Positions 1-7,350 of a stretch of 64,000 nt of DNA are shown here, in pieces. The position numbers and the translations under genes are program-made. Each line of letters opens with the position of its first letter. Within the stretch, counting starts at the first letter, position 1. Source of the stretch: Motilibacter aurantiacus (lineage in GTDB: Bacteria > Actinomycetota > Actinomycetes > Motilibacterales > Motilibacteraceae). Where the stretch lies: NCBI RefSeq assembly GCF_011250645.1, contig NZ_JAANNO010000001.1, forward strand, positions 828,841-892,840, in the 5' to 3' direction. Below the pieces are notes generated by a model. That model saw only the letters and a list, made by a program, of their open reading frames with translations, searched no databases and was not told where the DNA came from.

Positions 1-274
1 CCGGGCCCCAGACGAGGAGGCGGCGCAGCCGCCCCCCGACGCCGGTGAGCAGCAGCTGCCCGAGCACGGCGGCGACCACCACCACCGAGGCCGCGGCGAG
101 CACCTGCCCCGGCCCGGGGCTCCAGTCACCCACGACCCGCGGGGTGAACACCATCGCGGCGACACCACCGCCGAGGAAGCCGACGAACCCGAGCACGGCG
201 ACGAGGAAGCCCTGGCGGAAGCCGGACAACGCGAACGAGACGATCGCGACCACCAGCGCGATGTCGAGGATCAC
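1..274 (-). CDS. marP: MarP-like CvpA-domain membrane serine protease, N-terminal part only
   Basis: The gene starts with GTG at 274 and runs off the left edge, so only about 91 residues are visible. These form hydrophobic segments of CvpA type: an opening membrane helix, a short FRQGF turn, a second Gly-rich helix, then a third Val-rich helix. The catalytic trypsin-like domain expected of the family would lie outside the window. The GTG overlaps the TGA of the upstream NUDIX gene, indicating translational coupling. In M. tuberculosis the same order (marP, NUDIX hydrolase, nth) occurs, and MarP is a periplasmic protease needed for acid resistance. That family knowledge and synteny carry the call; the visible part alone would only support 'CvpA family membrane protein'. 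Confidence 0.7.
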   Translation of the reverse strand, partial: MILDIALVVAIVSFALSGFRQGFLVAVLGFVGFLGGGVAAMVFTPRVVGDWSPGPGQVLAAASVVVVAAVLGQLLLTGVGGRLRRLLVWGP

Positions 275-975
275 GCCCCGTCGCCCCCGCTCGGCCCGCC
301 GTCCGGCACCGGGACCTCCGTGGGCGGCAGCGTGGTCGAGATGTCCAGGGGCTCGGCCGTCTGGTCCCACGGGCGGTCCCAGCCGGCGAGGCGCAGCACC
401 GAGGCGAGCAGGCTGCCCGTGAACCCCCAGACGAGCAGCCCGCGGACGCGGAACGCAGGCCCGACGAAGCCGCTGGACGGGTGCAGCACGCGGAGCCGGT
501 TGGCCGGGTCGACGAGCTCGGCGACGGGCACGCGGTGGACCGACGCCACCTCCGCGGGATCGCCCGGGGCCACCGCGCTGGGCGTACGCCACCAGCCGAG
601 CACCGGCGTCACGAGGTAGCCGCTCGGCGGCAGGAAGAGCGCGGGCAGCTCCCCGAGCACCGCGACGCCGCGCGGGTCCAGCCCGGTCTCCTCGGCGGCC
701 TCGCGCAGCGCGGCCTCGACCGGCCCGGCGTCCTCCTCGTCGAGGCTGCCGCCGGGGAAGGCGACCTGGCCGGGGTGGTGGCGCAGCCCCTCGGCCCGCT
801 GCAGCAGCAGGACGTCGACGCCGTCGGGCCCGCCGCCGAACAGCAGCAGCACCGCCGAGGCCCGGCCGCCCTCGGCCGGGACGGGGTGGCGGCTGAAGTC
901 CTCGCGACGGCCGCCGCGCACGACGCGCGACAGCGGGGCGAGCGCCTCCGGCAGGTCGGAGGCGTCCGAGCTCAC
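271..975 (-). CDS. NUDIX hydrolase, CoA pyrophosphatase type
   Basis: This 234-residue protein carries a NUDIX box with GG near residue 87 followed by the REAAEETGL helix, so the Glu residues that bind Mg are present. The FPGG lead-in and the L-x-P-P-S-G-Y segment are typical of CoA/acyl-CoA pyrophosphatases (UPF0035-like), which would hydrolyse CoA derivatives in the cytosol. I chose the GTG at 975 because it overlaps the TGA of nth (GTGA), while a longer open frame upstream runs antiparallel through nth and is not credible. The gene lies between nth and marP. The thioredoxin-like gene found at this position in mycobacteria is absent. Substrate is inferred from family only. Confidence 0.85.
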   Translation of the reverse strand: MSSDASDLPEALAPLSRVVRGGRREDFSRHPVPAEGGRASAVLLLFGGGPDGVDVLLLQRAEGLRHHPGQVAFPGGSLDEEDAGPVEAALREAAEETGLDPRGVAVLGELPALFLPPSGYLVTPVLGWWRTPSAVAPGDPAEVASVHRVPVAELVDPANRLRVLHPSSGFVGPAFRVRGLLVWGFTGSLLASVLRLAGWDRPWDQTAEPLDISTTLPPTEVPVPDGGPSGGDGA

Positions 976-1808
976 GCGAGCGTCCCGAGCGGGGACACGT
1001 CCTCGGAGTGCGCGCCGGCGGGCGCCTCGAGCTGCGCAGGCGGCACGTCCTTGACCAGCTTGCGCGCCTTCTCCGGGTCGGTCTCGCCGGTGCCGTACGC
1101 CGGGCAGAGCCGGGCGACCGGGCAGGCGCCGCACGCGGGCTTGCGGGCATGGCACGTGCGCCGGCCGTGGAAGATCAGCCGGTGGCTGAGCATCGTCCAG
1201 TCGCGCTTGTCGAACAGCGAGCCCACCTCGTGCTCGACCTGGACCGGGTCCTCGGAGGCGGTCCAGCCGAAGCGCCGGGACAGCCGGCCGAAGTGTGTGT
1301 CGACCGTGATCCCCGGGATGCCGAAGGCGTTGCCCAGCACGACGTTCGCGGTCTTGCGCCCGACGCCGGGCAGGGTGACGAGGTCCTCGAGCCGGTTGGG
1401 CACCTCGCCGTCGAAGCGCTCGACGAGCGCCTGGCCGAGCCCGATGACCGACTGCGTCTTGGCCCGGAAGAAGCCGGTCGGCTGCAGGATCGTCTCGAGG
1501 TCCTCGCGGTCGCCCGACGCGAAGTCGGTCGCCGTGCGGTACTTGGCGAACAGGCGCGGCGTCACGGAGTTGACCCGGACGTCGGTCGTCTGCGCGGACA
1601 GCACGGTGGCGACGAGGAGCTCGAGCGGATTGGTGAAGTCCAGCTCGCAGTGCGCGTCGGGATAGCGCTCGGCGAGCACCCGGTTGATCCGGCGCGCCCG
1701 CCGGACCAGGGCGGTGCGCGACTCGCCGGTCGGAGGCTCCCCTGTCGGCGGTGCCGCGGGCCCGGTGGCCGGGGTCGACGCTCGGGCGGATCGGGAACGC
1801 GGCGGCAC
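972..1808 (-). CDS. nth: Endonuclease III (DNA glycosylase/AP lyase)
   Basis: The 278-residue protein matches endonuclease III over its length after a Pro/Thr-rich N-terminal extension of about 30 residues. It has the helix-hairpin-helix [12 protein letters not shown] with the catalytic Lys, the VDTHFGR segment with the catalytic Asp, and a C-terminal 4Fe-4S ligand set spaced C-x6-C-x2-C-x5-C. The enzyme removes oxidised pyrimidines in base-excision repair. It is first in a minus-strand operon nth-NUDIX-marP with 4-nt overlaps. A TTGACG/CTAGGG-like promoter lies about 50 bases upstream. A further 25-residue tail follows the Fe-S cluster. Confidence 0.95.
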   Translation of the reverse strand: MPPRSRSARASTPATGPAAPPTGEPPTGESRTALVRRARRINRVLAERYPDAHCELDFTNPLELLVATVLSAQTTDVRVNSVTPRLFAKYRTATDFASGDREDLETILQPTGFFRAKTQSVIGLGQALVERFDGEVPNRLEDLVTLPGVGRKTANVVLGNAFGIPGITVDTHFGRLSRRFGWTASEDPVQVEHEVGSLFDKRDWTMLSHRLIFHGRRTCHARKPACGACPVARLCPAYGTGETDPEKARKLVKDVPPAQLEAPAGAHSEDVSPLGTLA

Positions 1809-1855
1809 GGGTGCCAGCCTACGGCGCCCGGGGTGGGTCGTCCGGGTGACCTGGC

Positions 1856-1885
1856 GCCCTAGCGCCTCAAGCAGTTTGGCGTCAA
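1856..1885 (-). promoter_or_regulatory. Possible promoter of the nth operon
   Basis: On the minus strand TTGACG (1885-1880) is followed after 17-18 bases by CTAGGG/TAGGGC (1862-1856), giving a start point about 40 bases before nth. The -35 is good and the -10 is weak. It sits in the divergent nth/rsiG interval. Confidence 0.35.
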
Positions 1886-1951
1886 GGTCGAATTATTCCT
1901 CGTCAACGGGCGGTCGTCGCCCCGACCGCCCGTCACTCTAGGAGGCACCAC

Positions 1952-2500
1952 ATGTCCGCATCGACGGACCATCCGGCCGGAACGGACGTCCGGAACCCGG
2001 CGGGGCCGGTCCGCCGCGGCAGCCAGCCCGCCCCCGCGCGGGTCCCGGCACTCGCGCACCTCTCGCTCGCCCAGCTGCGGGCGTACCGCTCCGACCTCGG
2101 CAACGAGGAGAGCCGTGTCTCCTACTGGCGCCGGCTCGTCCAGGCCCGCTGCGACGTGCTCGACTCCGCCCGGCTGCACCGCCCGGACCGGCTGCGCGAC
2201 GTGCTGGCGCACGGCCAGTCCGGCCCGGCCCGCTCGGCCTTCCTCACCCTCGAGGCGGCCGCTGCCCTGCCCGACCTCGAGGCCCTGCCCGAGCTGCCCG
2301 ACCTCGTCGCGCTGTGGTCGGCGGTGGACCCGGAGGACAACGAGGCGCGGGCCGAGCTGATGGGCCGGCTGGCGGCCGCGGACGAGGCGCTCTCGGCGTA
2401 CCGCAAGGGGCTGCACGAGCGGCTCGACCTCGCCACCCGCGAGCTCGTCGCGCGGTACGCGGAGGACCCTCGCCAGTGCCTGGTGGCGCTGCCGCTCTGA
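1952..2500 (+). CDS. rsiG: RsiG-type anti-sigma factor with c-di-GMP signature motif
   Basis: The 182-residue protein contains an exact E(x)3S(x)2R(x)3Q(x)3D signature (E53, S57, R60, Q64, D68), the c-di-GMP-binding motif of RsiG, the anti-sigma factor that sequesters WhiG in Streptomyces. A second helix carries the same spacing with two substitutions: D144, S148, R151, H155, D159. Family members fold as an antiparallel coiled coil with one motif per helix, so both sites appear present. The first 35 residues are Pro/Arg-rich and likely disordered. The start is fixed by AGGAGG at about 1940-1945. It is divergent from nth and followed 128 bases later by crp. No whiG lies in the window, so the partner is inferred. 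Confidence 0.82.
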   Translation: MSASTDHPAGTDVRNPAGPVRRGSQPAPARVPALAHLSLAQLRAYRSDLGNEESRVSYWRRLVQARCDVLDSARLHRPDRLRDVLAHGQSGPARSAFLTLEAAAALPDLEALPELPDLVALWSAVDPEDNEARAELMGRLAAADEALSAYRKGLHERLDLATRELVARYAEDPRQCLVALPL

Positions 2501-2615
2501 CCGGCGCGCACGGCAGGGGCGCGCCGGACGGGCCGCGCGCCCCGGTTCCCGGTACCCCGCCGGAAGTTCGGCCAAGATCCGGCGGGGTGCCTCGGTTCCC
2601 CGCCGCCGGGTGGGG

Positions 2616-2621
2616 CAGACT
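2616..2621 (+). promoter_or_regulatory. Possible -10 of crp, leaderless start
   Basis: CAGACT ends 7 bases before the crp GTG, the spacing expected for a leaderless transcript. No Shine-Dalgarno sequence is obvious. The hexamer is one base off TANNNT. Confidence 0.3.
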
Positions 2622-2628
2622 TGCGGCC

Positions 2629-3324
2629 GTGAGCAGCGACGAGGCTCAGGTCAACGACCACGTACGCCGGGCTCCGCTCTTCGCGGCCCTCGACGACGAG
2701 GCCGCCCGAGAGCTGCGCGCCACCATGGAGGAGCGCCATCTCTCCCGCGGCGACATCCTGTTCGGCGAGGGCGACGAGGGCTCGACCCTCTTCGTCGTGA
2801 CCGAGGGCAAGATCAAGCTCGGGCGCACCGCCGCCGACGGCCGCGAGAACCTCCTCGGCGTCCTCGGGCCCGGCGAGATGTTCGGCGAGCTGTCCGTGTT
2901 CGACCCCGGGCCGCGCACCGCGACGGCCACCGCGGTCACCGAGACCACGCTCATCGGGCTCGGCCACGAGGACCTCGACAAGTGGATCCGCGGCCGCCCC
3001 GAGGTGGCCTACACGATGCTGCAGTCGCTGGCGCGCAGGCTGCGCCGGACCAACGAGTTCCTCGCGGACCTCGTCTTCAGCGACGTGCCCGGCCGCGTCG
3101 CCAAGGCCCTGCTCGACCTCGCCCGCCGCTTCGGCGTCCAGGGCGACGAGGGCGTCCACGTCACCCACGACCTCACCCAGGAGGAGCTGGCCCAACTGGT
3201 CGGCGCCTCCCGCGAGACGGTCAACAAGGCGCTGGCCGACTTCCAGCAGCGCGGGTGGATCCGGCACGAGGCACGGGCCGTGGTGCTGCTCGACGTCGAC
3301 CGGCTGGCGCGCCGCGCCCGCTGA
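2629..3324 (+). CDS. crp: CRP/FNR-family transcriptional regulator (CRP-like)
   Basis: The 231-residue protein has an N-terminal cyclic-nucleotide-binding beta-roll (about residues 10-130, with the phosphate-binding cassette FGELSVFDPGPRTATAT) and a C-terminal winged helix (about 160-231) whose recognition part is LVGASRETVNKAL. It closely follows M. tuberculosis CRP (Rv3676, 224 residues) over its whole length, and the gene order is the same. It should be a cytosolic cAMP-responsive dimeric regulator. The GTG at 2629 gives the family length; longer upstream reading runs through rsiG in another frame. The 3' end lies 9 bases from the converging ABM gene. Confidence 0.93.
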   Translation: MSSDEAQVNDHVRRAPLFAALDDEAARELRATMEERHLSRGDILFGEGDEGSTLFVVTEGKIKLGRTAADGRENLLGVLGPGEMFGELSVFDPGPRTATATAVTETTLIGLGHEDLDKWIRGRPEVAYTMLQSLARRLRRTNEFLADLVFSDVPGRVAKALLDLARRFGVQGDEGVHVTHDLTQEELAQLVGASRETVNKALADFQQRGWIRHEARAVVLLDVDRLARRAR

Positions 3325-3333
3325 GCCGGCGGG

Positions 3334-3642
3334 TCAGACGCCGCCCGGCAGGTCGGCCAGGTGCGCGTCGAACGCCACCGTCGACTGCTCGCCGCGCAGG
3401 AACCCCTGCGCGACGATCCGCTCGACGGTCGCGAGGTACGCCGATGAGGCGGCGAGCGCCTCGGCGTCCGCCCGCGTCTTCCACAGGGTGACGACCACGC
3501 AGTCGTCTCCCTCCCGGCCCATGAGGACGCCGGCGTAGCCCGGCTGCGACCGGAACATCGGGTACGACACCTCGCGGGCGAACCGCTCGTACTCCGCGGC
3601 CCGGTCCTGCTCGACCCGCGTACGCCACACCCGCACGATCAC
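3334..3642 (-). CDS. Antibiotic-biosynthesis monooxygenase (ABM) domain protein
   Basis: The 102-residue protein is one ABM-type ferredoxin-like barrel: an IVRVWRTRV opening strand, a conserved Pro-Gly turn (SQPGYAG) and a central VVVTLWKTRADAEA strand-helix. Such small dimeric proteins include heme-degrading and quinol monooxygenases as well as enzymes of unknown substrate. No distinguishing heme ligand can be assigned here. GTG at 3642 is preceded by GGAAGGAG at good spacing. It converges with crp, with only 9 bases between stops and no room for a normal terminator. Confidence 0.75.
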   Translation of the reverse strand: MIVRVWRTRVEQDRAAEYERFAREVSYPMFRSQPGYAGVLMGREGDDCVVVTLWKTRADAEALAASSAYLATVERIVAQGFLRGEQSTVAFDAHLADLPGGV

Positions 3643-3875
3643 GTCGGCTCCTTCCGTCAGCCCCCGCAGGCCGTCCGGGCAGCATCCTGCCGGGTCCGCA
3701 CCGTCCCCGACGCGGGCCGCCGCAACGGCATCCGGGCCCGGAGGCCGTCAGCACGACCCCCAGGTTCGGACGCGGGTACCGGCCGTGCGTCGGCGAGCGC
3801 CTGCCGGTGGCCAGCCTCTACGCTGCCGAACTCCAGCCCGGAGCGACTGTCGCGGGCGCACACCGAGGGGACCGC

Positions 3876-5483
3876 ATGAGCACTCCCGCGCGCCAGAGCA
3901 GCGCAGACAGCGCAGACAGCGCCGACAGCGCAGACAGCGCCGGCCTGGCCGAGTTCGGCTACGCCGAGCGGCTGGACCGCAGCATCGGCCGGTTCTCCAG
4001 CTTCGCGGCCGGGATCAGCTACATCTCGATCCTCACCGGGACCTTCCAGCTGTTCTACTTCGGCTACAGCGGAGCCGGCCCGTCGTACGTCTGGTCCTGG
4101 CCGATCGTCTTCGTCGGCCAGCTGATGGTCGCCCTCTGCTTCGCCGAGCTGGCCGCGCGCTACCCCGTGGCCGGGTCGGTCTACAACTGGGCCAAGAAGC
4201 TCGGCACCGCGACGACGGCCTGGCTGGCCGGCTGGACGATGATGGTCGCCTCGATCGTGAGCATCGCCGCCGTCGCGCTGGCGTACCAGATCACGCTGCC
4301 GCAGCTCTGGTCCGGGTTCCAGGTCTGGGGCGACGGCACGGGGACGTACGACTTCGCCGTCAACGCCGTGATCCTCGCCGGCGTGCTGATCCTGTTCACC
4401 ACGGTGGTCAACGCGTACGGCGTGAAGCTCATGACGCGCATCAACAGCACCGGTGTGATCATCGAGCTGGTCGCCGCCGTGCTGATCATCGTCCTGCTCG
4501 CCTTCGCCGCCCGCCGCGGGCCGGACGTGGTCACCCAGACCAACGGCGCCGGCGAGGGGCAGTCGCTCGGCTACCTGGGCGCGTTCCTGGTGGCCTCGAT
4601 CGCCTCGGGCTACGTCATGTACGGCTTCGACACCGCCAGCTCCCTGGGCGAGGAGACGGTCGACCCGCGCCGCACGGCCCCCAGCGCGATCCTGCGCGCG
4701 ATCAGCGCGTCGTTCGTCCTCGGCGGGCTCATCCTGCTGCTCGCCGTCATGGCCGTGCGCGACGTGAAGGACCCGGCGCTCGGGTCGAGCACCGGCGGCC
4801 TGCAGTACGTGATCCTGCAGGCGCTGCCCGGCGGTGTCGGCAAGGCCTTCCTCGTGTGCATCGTCATCGCGATCACCGTCTGCGCGCTCGCCGTCCACAC
4901 CGCCGCCATGCGGCTGATGTTCGCCATGGCCCGCGACAACAACCTGCCCGCCAGCCCCAAGCTCGCCGCCGTCCACCCGACGCACAAGACCCCGGTCACC
5001 GCGGCCGTCGTCATCGGGCTGCTCGCGATGGCCATCCTGCTGGTGAACATCCGGCAGCCGCAGATCTTCACCGTCGTCACGAGCATCGCGATCGTGATGG
5101 TCTACCTGGCGTACCTGCTCGTCACGGTCCCGATGCTGGTCCGCCGCCTGCGCGGCGACTGGCCGGGCACCGCCGCCACGGGCCCCGACGGCCGGCGCTA
5201 CTTCTCCCTCGGCCGGTGGGGCCTGCCGGTCAACGTCCTCGCGGTCCTCTGGGGCGGCTCGATGGCGCTCAACATCGCCTGGCCGCGCCGGTCGGTCTAC
5301 AACGCCACCGAGCCGTACCACTGGTACCTGCAGTGGGGCGCGTTCGTCTTCGTCGGCGCGATCATGCTCGGCGGCCTCGCGTACTACCTCGGCCGGCAGC
5401 GCTCGCGCACCGGCGTGCTCCCCGAGCACGCCGTCGTCCTCCCCGCGGGCCGGCCGCTGGCGCTGGAAGGCGAGGGCAGCTGA
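3876..5483 (+). CDS. APC superfamily amino-acid permease
   Basis: The 535-residue protein has about 12 hydrophobic segments and the APC fold hallmarks: an opening FSSFAAGISY unwound helix, a WSWPIVFVGQ segment, and an E-x-A-x-x-YPVAGSVYNWAK block close to that of eukaryotic/bacterial GABA-choline type permeases. A YGFDTASSLGEET motif follows in the middle. It should be a plasma-membrane amino-acid or amine/proton symporter; substrate cannot be read. ATG at 3876 follows GAGGGG at 6 bases. The N terminus has a low-complexity SAD repeat encoded by 9-base tandem units. It converges with the DMT gene. Confidence 0.85.
   Translation: MSTPARQSSADSADSADSADSAGLAEFGYAERLDRSIGRFSSFAAGISYISILTGTFQLFYFGYSGAGPSYVWSWPIVFVGQLMVALCFAELAARYPVAGSVYNWAKKLGTATTAWLAGWTMMVASIVSIAAVALAYQITLPQLWSGFQVWGDGTGTYDFAVNAVILAGVLILFTTVVNAYGVKLMTRINSTGVIIELVAAVLIIVLLAFAARRGPDVVTQTNGAGEGQSLGYLGAFLVASIASGYVMYGFDTASSLGEETVDPRRTAPSAILRAISASFVLGGLILLLAVMAVRDVKDPALGSSTGGLQYVILQALPGGVGKAFLVCIVIAITVCALAVHTAAMRLMFAMARDNNLPASPKLAAVHPTHKTPVTAAVVIGLLAMAILLVNIRQPQIFTVVTSIAIVMVYLAYLLVTVPMLVRRLRGDWPGTAATGPDGRRYFSLGRWGLPVNVLAVLWGGSMALNIAWPRRSVYNATEPYHWYLQWGAFVFVGAIMLGGLAYYLGRQRSRTGVLPEHAVVLPAGRPLALEGEGS
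3900..3941 (+). repeat. 9-base tandem repeat encoding (Ser-Ala-Asp)n in the permease N terminus
   Basis: AGCGCAGAC is repeated four times (third copy AGCGCCGAC) plus a partial fifth. It codes an acidic, flexible cytosolic tail just after the start. The unit length is a multiple of three, so copy-number change would keep frame. Confidence 0.85.
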
Positions 5484-5502
5484 GCCGCGGCCCTCGCGGC
5501 GG

Positions 5503-6345
5503 TCAGCGCGCGGCGGGGGCGGCCAGCGCCTGCGGGTCGAAGCGGGCCAGCAGCACCGCCCCCGTCGCCGCCAGGACGACACCGAGCAGGGAGACCGGCA
5601 GCCAGCCGTCGCGCACCGCGTCGCCCAGCAGGGCCATGCCCACGAGTGACGGCCCCGCGGTCTGGCAGAGGACCATCGCCCCCGTCGCCGTGATCGCCGA
5701 GCCGCGCTGCATGGCGGCCGAGTAGAGCAGGAACGCGACGGTCCCGCCGGCCAGCAGTGAGTACGTCGCCGGGTCGCTCAGGACGTCGGGCGGGAGGAAC
5801 GTCGGGAGCACCCGCCCGGAGACCGCCACGACGGCGAACCCCATCCCGGACACCAGCCCGAGCAGGAGGGCGCCGCGCGTCCCGGACGCCCGCCCGGCCA
5901 GCGCGCCGGCGAGGACGATCCCGGCCACGACGGCCAGCAGCCAGGCGCGCTCCGCCGCCGAGGTCGTCACCTCCCCCTCCTCGCCGCCGCCCAGCGCGAG
6001 CAGGGCCAGCCCGGCGCAGACGGCGGCCACCGCGGCGTACTCCTGGCGGTTGAGCGGGGCCTTGAGCAGGCGGGCGCTGAGCAGGGCGGTCACCGCGACG
6101 CTCGACCCGATGACCGCCTGGGCGAGGAACAGCGGCATCAGCCGCAGCGCGGCGAAGTGCAGCCCGAACCCGGCGAGGTTGAGCGCCAGCGCCGCGACGA
6201 ACTCGGGGTGGCGCAGCATGCGCAGCAGCAGCCGCGGGTCGACCGCGTCCGTGACCTGCTCGCGGCGGGCGGCCATGGCCTGCAGCAGCGCGGCCACCCC
6301 GAAGGCGACGGCCGCCGTGAGCGCCGTGAGGAAGCCGAGCGCCAT
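5503..6345 (-). CDS. DMT-superfamily (EamA/NIPA-like) membrane transporter
   Basis: The 280-residue protein has about nine to ten hydrophobic helices arranged as two related halves, as in the drug/metabolite transporter superfamily. Conserved points include the ALRLMPLFLAQAVIGSSV segment in the first half and the related AMVLCQTAGPSLVGMALL in the second. It should sit in the cytoplasmic membrane; substrate is unknown. ATG at 6345 lies 4 bases after the stop of the phosphatidylcholine synthase gene, so the two are probably co-transcribed. Confidence 0.75.
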   Translation of the reverse strand: MALGFLTALTAAVAFGVAALLQAMAARREQVTDAVDPRLLLRMLRHPEFVAALALNLAGFGLHFAALRLMPLFLAQAVIGSSVAVTALLSARLLKAPLNRQEYAAVAAVCAGLALLALGGGEEGEVTTSAAERAWLLAVVAGIVLAGALAGRASGTRGALLLGLVSGMGFAVVAVSGRVLPTFLPPDVLSDPATYSLLAGGTVAFLLYSAAMQRGSAITATGAMVLCQTAGPSLVGMALLGDAVRDGWLPVSLLGVVLAATGAVLLARFDPQALAAPAAR

Positions 6346-6349
6346 GCCG

Positions 6350-7102
6350 CTACTCGGCCGTCGGGCCGGCGGCCGCCGGCTCGAGCTCGCGGGCGGGGGG
6401 TGAGGCCCCCCGGGACCGGCGCCTGGCCGTGAGCCAGAGGCTGAGCCCCACGTAGTAGACGATGTAGGCCAGCGACAGCCCGATCACCACGTCGCTCGGC
6501 TCGGGCATCTGCACGAGCAGCACGGCGTACGCGATCAGCCAGAGAGTGCTCAGGACCAGCGTGGGCGCGCGCAGCGTCACCGTCCGCGACGGATAGACGT
6601 AGCCGATCGGGACGAAGACCAGGGCCGAGCAGACCAGCAGGATCACCGAGACCGCGGTCGGCCCCAGGCCGAGCACGACCGCGTAGAACGCCACGACGTT
6701 CCAGTAGCTCGGGAAGCCCAGGAAGAGGTGGTCGTCGGTCTTGGCGTCCACGCGGCAGAACTGGTAGGTCGACGCGAGCAGCGGGATCGCGGCCAGGACG
6801 GTGCCCGCATGCCCGTCGGGCAGGTAGCCCCCGCTCCAGAGCAGCAGCATGGGGGCGAACGCGTAGGTCAGGTAGTCGACGATGTCGTCGAGGCGTGCCC
6901 CGTCGAACTCGGGCACGCGCTCCTTGACGCGGACGCGACGGGCCAGCATGCCGTCCGTGCCGTCGATGATGAGCGCGGCCAGCATGAGCCAGAGCGCGCG
7001 GACGGCGTCCCCGTCGAAGGCGGCCAGGACGATGAGCAGCGCGATGGCGGCCCCGCTGGCGGTGTACGCGTGCACCGCCCACGCGCCCACCCGCGGCCAC
7101 AC
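6350..7102 (-). CDS. pcs: CDP-alcohol phosphatidyltransferase, phosphatidylcholine synthase type
   Basis: The 250-residue membrane protein carries the CDP-alcohol phosphotransferase motif DGTDGMLAR followed by GARLDDIVD, supplying the metal-binding Asp residues. The stretch FDGARLDDIVDYLTY and a later FPSYWNVVAFY block are specific to bacterial phosphatidylcholine synthases (Pcs), which join CDP-diacylglycerol and choline. About eight hydrophobic helices are present and the length fits Pcs (about 240 residues). The only in-frame start after the upstream stop is GTG 7102; GTG five codons later is possible. Pcs is uncommon in actinobacteria, and no choline importer is adjacent. Confidence 0.8.
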   Translation of the reverse strand: MWPRVGAWAVHAYTASGAAIALLIVLAAFDGDAVRALWLMLAALIIDGTDGMLARRVRVKERVPEFDGARLDDIVDYLTYAFAPMLLLWSGGYLPDGHAGTVLAAIPLLASTYQFCRVDAKTDDHLFLGFPSYWNVVAFYAVVLGLGPTAVSVILLVCSALVFVPIGYVYPSRTVTLRAPTLVLSTLWLIAYAVLLVQMPEPSDVVIGLSLAYIVYYVGLSLWLTARRRSRGASPPARELEPAAAGPTAE

Positions 7103-7350
7103 GGTGGTGTCAGTGCTGATCTCGCCCTCGCCTCACGCGTCCGCGGGCGGCTGAGGAGCCCGCCCGACCCTCGCTCGTTGGATGCCGTCGGAACCCCGAA
7201 CGCTACGGGGGCCCGGCGACCGCGGCCAGTGCCACGCCCGAGCCCGGCAGCGGGCCACGGTCACACAGCGAGCATGGCAGCACATTCCGGGCTCGCGGAG
7301 TTGCCTTCTCCCAGGACGCGGACACGTGCACGGCGCTACCTTCGGCGACC

